Positions 43,748-46,104 of a stretch of 46,104 nucleotides of DNA are shown here, in pieces; position 1 is the first letter of the stretch, and the number at the start of each line of letters is the position of its first letter. Source of the stretch: Aquihabitans sp. Its GTDB lineage: Bacteria; Actinomycetota; Acidimicrobiia; Acidimicrobiales; Iamiaceae. The position numbers and the translations under genes were made by a program. The stretch covers positions 1 through 46,104 of the forward strand of contig JANXNS010000036.1 in NCBI GenBank assembly GCA_025353965.1, read 5' to 3'. The notes under the pieces were generated by a model, which saw only the letters and a program-made list of their open reading frames with translations, had not been told where the DNA came from and did not search any database.

Positions 43748-44328
43748 TGCTGGACCCTGTCCTCCACCTCCTTGTTGGACCGAACGGCGCAGGAAAGTCG
43801 ACACTCTTTGACCTGGTAATCGGGCCGTCTACCCACCTCGAATTCGTTAACGCAGATGTGATCGCGGCATCACGATGGCCCGGAGAGCCGGCCGCTCGTT
43901 CGTACGATGCAGCGGCCATGGCTGGCGAGCGTCGTTCGAAGTTGATTGCTGATCGAACGTCGTTTGCCACCGAGACCGTGTTCTCCCACGAGTCGAAGCT
44001 TGAGCTCATCCGCTTAGCAGTTGATGCTGGCTACCTCATCACGCTTCATGTCGTCTTGATCCCCGAATCGCTAGCCGTCGCCCGGGTGGTTAATCGGGTA
44101 CAAGCAGGCGGCCATCATGTCCCGGAGATGAAGGTCCGGGAACGGTACAAGCGGCTTTGGCCGCTGGTGGCGAGGGCGGTCGAGGTGGTCGATGCCACGA
44201 CCGTTTACGACAACACTCAGGCGTCGGACCCATTTCGTCTTGTCGCTTCGTTCGAGGTGGGCCGAGTGGTCGGACGGCCGGACTGGCCTGGTTGGACCCC
44301 GGAGCCGCTGCGTCAGGCTGGTCGGTGA
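43747..44328 (+). CDS. Zeta-type toxin kinase
   Basis: 193 aa, P-loop kinase fold. Walker A LLVGPNGAGKSTLFDLV, the acidic FVNADVIAASRWPGEPA region and the substrate loop FATETVFSHESKLELI follow the zeta pattern. VPEMKVRERYKRLWPLV carries the Arg residues that hold ATP. Characterised zeta toxins phosphorylate UDP-N-acetylglucosamine and block cell-wall synthesis. Paired with a ParD-like rather than an epsilon-type antitoxin. ATG 43747 shares its first base with the antitoxin stop codon. Intact, so the module is probably functional. Confidence 0.88.
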   Translation: MLDPVLHLLVGPNGAGKSTLFDLVIGPSTHLEFVNADVIAASRWPGEPAARSYDAAAMAGERRSKLIADRTSFATETVFSHESKLELIRLAVDAGYLITLHVVLIPESLAVARVVNRVQAGGHHVPEMKVRERYKRLWPLVARAVEVVDATTVYDNTQASDPFRLVASFEVGRVVGRPDWPGWTPEPLRQAGR

Positions 44329-44414
44329 ACCGACGGCCTGATTCTCACCGGCAATGTCAAAGACCAATACGGCCGCTCACTCGTCTAACGGCAACCGGGT
44401 GGAACGGCCTGCGG

Positions 44415-45303
44415 TCAGCTGGGCCGTGTGCGCAGGCCCAGTTCGGCCCGCATAACGAATTCGAGCACCGTCCACGGGTGACCCTCCACGGGGGGTGTAC
44501 CGGCCGCTTTCCATTCGGCCAACTCCACCAGGATCCGCAACGCGTGCACCTGGCGGTGCCAGGCCAGGTCGTCTGCTGTCACGAGCGCGTTGGCGGGGGC
44601 GACCTCGCGGTAGCGGCGGTGGAACTGGCGGGCCATTCGACGGCCGACGATCCCGATCGCCGCCATAGCGGGACGAGAGAGGTCGAGGGGCGGGTGGGTC
44701 AACATCAGGTCGGTGAACGCAAGGGTGAAACCCGGGTGGGCGACCCGCGCCACGGTCCAGTCGATCAGCACCGGCCCGTCGGTTGGGGATGTCGCCGGTG
44801 AGCTGGTCTAACTTGGCCGAGAGTGGTTCGGCGTCGAGGCCATGGAGCGCGGCGGCAGTCTCCGCAAGCTGGTTGGGGAGCTCGCGGGTCAGGCGGGCAA
44901 TGCCAGCGATCCCGCCCTTGTCGAGCCCGCTAATGGGTGGCCCGCCATTGATCCAGTCCATCACGATGAGGTAACGCCCTAGAGGTGATGTGTCGTCGAC
45001 CACGAGGCGGACGGCGGGGGTCGGGAAACCTTGAGCGGCTACCTCCCGCTGGATGTTGCCCTCCCATTCGCCGGTCGCTGGCGCTGGAACGATGCGGGCG
45101 ACCAATTCTCCAGCCAGCCCTTGGGGTGGGTTGACCAACCGGAACCGCAGCAGCTCGGCGTAGTAACCCCCCGTGAGCGACACTGGCTGGCCATTGAACG
45201 CCAAATCAGGCACCCCGGTTACCTCCCGCAGGGTTGCCAGCAGCGCCGCGGCGGTGTGGTTGATCGACCCGACGGGTGGCACGGCGGCCACCGTAGCCAG
45301 CAT
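44415..45303 (-). pseudogene. Aminoglycoside-phosphotransferase-like kinase with catalytic loop deleted
   Basis: The first frame (from ATG 45303) gives an N-lobe of the APH/choline kinase type, including GRYLIVMDWINGGPPISG and AALHGLDAEPL, up to LDQLTGDIPN near 44784. The sequence then resumes one frame over at 44771 as VLIDWTVARVAHPGFTLAF, the region that follows the catalytic loop, and runs to TGA at 44415. The Brenner-type HGDxHPxN loop and about 60-70 residues before it are missing, and the frame changes at 44772-44784. So an internal deletion has destroyed the gene. It lies between the toxin-antitoxin pair and a P-type ATPase gene. Confidence 0.82.
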
Positions 45304-45345
45304 TGCTGAGGCGGTGGCTCATGGCCGGGTCTGCACTCAGAAAGG

Positions 45346-46104
45346 TCAGGAGGGCTGCGCTGCTGACTCGCGTTTGGAGGCTCGTACGCCTTTGTGGATG
45401 CGGTCGACAAGAAGGACGGCGGGGATGGCCAGTAGCGCAACACCGAAGGCCGGGGCCGGCGGGGCCGCTTGCTCAAGGAAGCGGGCCACCGGCGGGACCA
45501 GCAGTACGAAGACCAGGAGGCCAACTTCGACGGAAACGGCCCAGAGCAGCAACGTGTTCGTGCGCCAACCCAGGCGCTCGGGGGTGCGGGTGGCGCTGCG
45601 GCAAGCGAACGCGTTGGCGAGTTGCCCGAGGACGACGGCGGCAAAGGCGGCGCCCGATGCGGCCATGAGCGCGTGGCCGGTTGGGAACGCCCGCCCCGGG
45701 CGCCAGCCCGCGGCGAGCAGGCCAACCAGGAAGGCGCTCATTTCCACAACCGCTTCGGTGGGCCCGAGGACGCCGAAGACTCGCACGAGGAGGGTGCGAT
45801 CGATGAGGTGGCGGCGCTCCGGCGGACGGGTCAGCACGCCGGGGCTGGGAGGTTCGCTGCCGAGGGCAAGGGCGGGGAGGAGGTCGGTCCCAATGTCGAG
45901 GCAGAGGATCTGGAGGACGCCGAGAGCGAGGGGGAAACGGCCGCCGGAAAGGGCCCAGATGAGAAACGGGGTGAGCTCGGCGACGTTGTCGGTGAGGTGA
46001 TAGGTGAGGAAGCGGTGGATGTTGGCGAACGTGGCGCGGCCCTGCTCGATCGCCGCGACGATGGTGGAAAAGTCGTCGTCAAGGAGCACGAGGTCGGCGG
46101 CGGC
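45346..46104 (-). CDS. P-type cation-transporting ATPase, C-terminal part (runs off window)
   Basis: Only the last 252 residues are visible; the 5' part lies beyond 46104. The visible start (AAADLVLLDDDFSTIVAAIEQGRA) is the end of the P domain/hinge of a Ca/Na/H-type P-type ATPase. It is followed by TM5-TM10, including FLTYHLTDNVAELTPFLIWA, LGVLQILCLDIGTDLLPALAL and NTLLLWAVSVEVGLLVFVLL, and a short tail. The DIGTDLLPALAL segment carries the acidic residue used in ion binding. The transported ion cannot be told from this part. Not part of the neighbouring pseudogene's unit for certain. Confidence 0.85.
   Translation of the reverse strand, partial: AAADLVLLDDDFSTIVAAIEQGRATFANIHRFLTYHLTDNVAELTPFLIWALSGGRFPLALGVLQILCLDIGTDLLPALALGSEPPSPGVLTRPPERRHLIDRTLLVRVFGVLGPTEAVVEMSAFLVGLLAAGWRPGRAFPTGHALMAASGAAFAAVVLGQLANAFACRSATRTPERLGWRTNTLLLWAVSVEVGLLVFVLLVPPVARFLEQAAPPAPAFGVALLAIPAVLLVDRIHKGVRASKRESAAQPS

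Overview
The window is one contiguous, high-GC (roughly two-thirds G+C by eye), gene-dense bacterial chromosome segment. It looks actinobacterial. The leuA gene is the long alpha-isopropylmalate synthase with a Leu-codon leader and attenuator. Several genes have a TAnnnT -10 box only a few bases before the start codon, as in leaderless transcripts. Two sites match the KstR consensus TnnAACnnGTTnnA, and acyl-CoA dehydrogenase, LLM flavin oxidoreductase, MmpL-type transporter and thiolase-like (TLP1-type) genes are present. The gene mix would fit class Acidimicrobiia, but that placement is inference. I saw no rRNA, tRNA, CRISPR array or intact insertion sequence.

Layout. 1-5.3 kb: a giant two-HTH LuxR/ATPase regulator, then leuA on the minus strand with a complete attenuator (11-residue leader peptide with three Leu codons, hairpin, rho-independent terminator). 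5.3-12.9 kb: an amidohydrolase with a KstR-like operator, an alpha/beta hydrolase, O6-methylguanine-DNA methyltransferase, a tandem FKBP lipoprotein, an MMPL transporter, an MscS channel and a 50-residue membrane protein. 12.9-18.6 kb: valS with a DUF5522 gene behind it, divergent from cysS, which is followed by an acyl-CoA dehydrogenase gene preceded by a 16-bp palindrome. 18.6-25.6 kb: a trace of an IS110-type transposase, a zinc alcohol dehydrogenase, then a translationally coupled operon dabB-dabA-thiolase-like gene (dissolved inorganic carbon pump plus a TLP1-type protein). 25.9-32.7 kb: a lipoprotein, two ABC ATPases and one large FtsX-type permease, divergent from an OmpR-type response regulator and kinase. 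32.7-38.2 kb: a DPM1-type GT2 glycosyltransferase, two multispanning GT-C-like proteins and a second two-component system. 38.2-43.3 kb: an IclR regulator with a palindromic operator, a D-aminoacylase-like amidohydrolase, an epoxide hydrolase/dehalogenase-type hydrolase, and an LLM oxidoreductase under a perfect KstR-type palindrome. 43.3-46.1 kb: a ParD-like/zeta toxin-antitoxin pair, an aminoglycoside-phosphotransferase-like pseudogene that lost its catalytic loop, and the 3' part of a P-type cation ATPase that runs off the window.

Most genes are ordinary metabolism, envelope and regulation. The parts most worth a second look are the dabB-dabA-TLP1 operon, the leuA attenuator, the KstR-like sites in front of genes not obviously tied to sterols, and the two-ATPase/one-permease exporter with its own two-component system.
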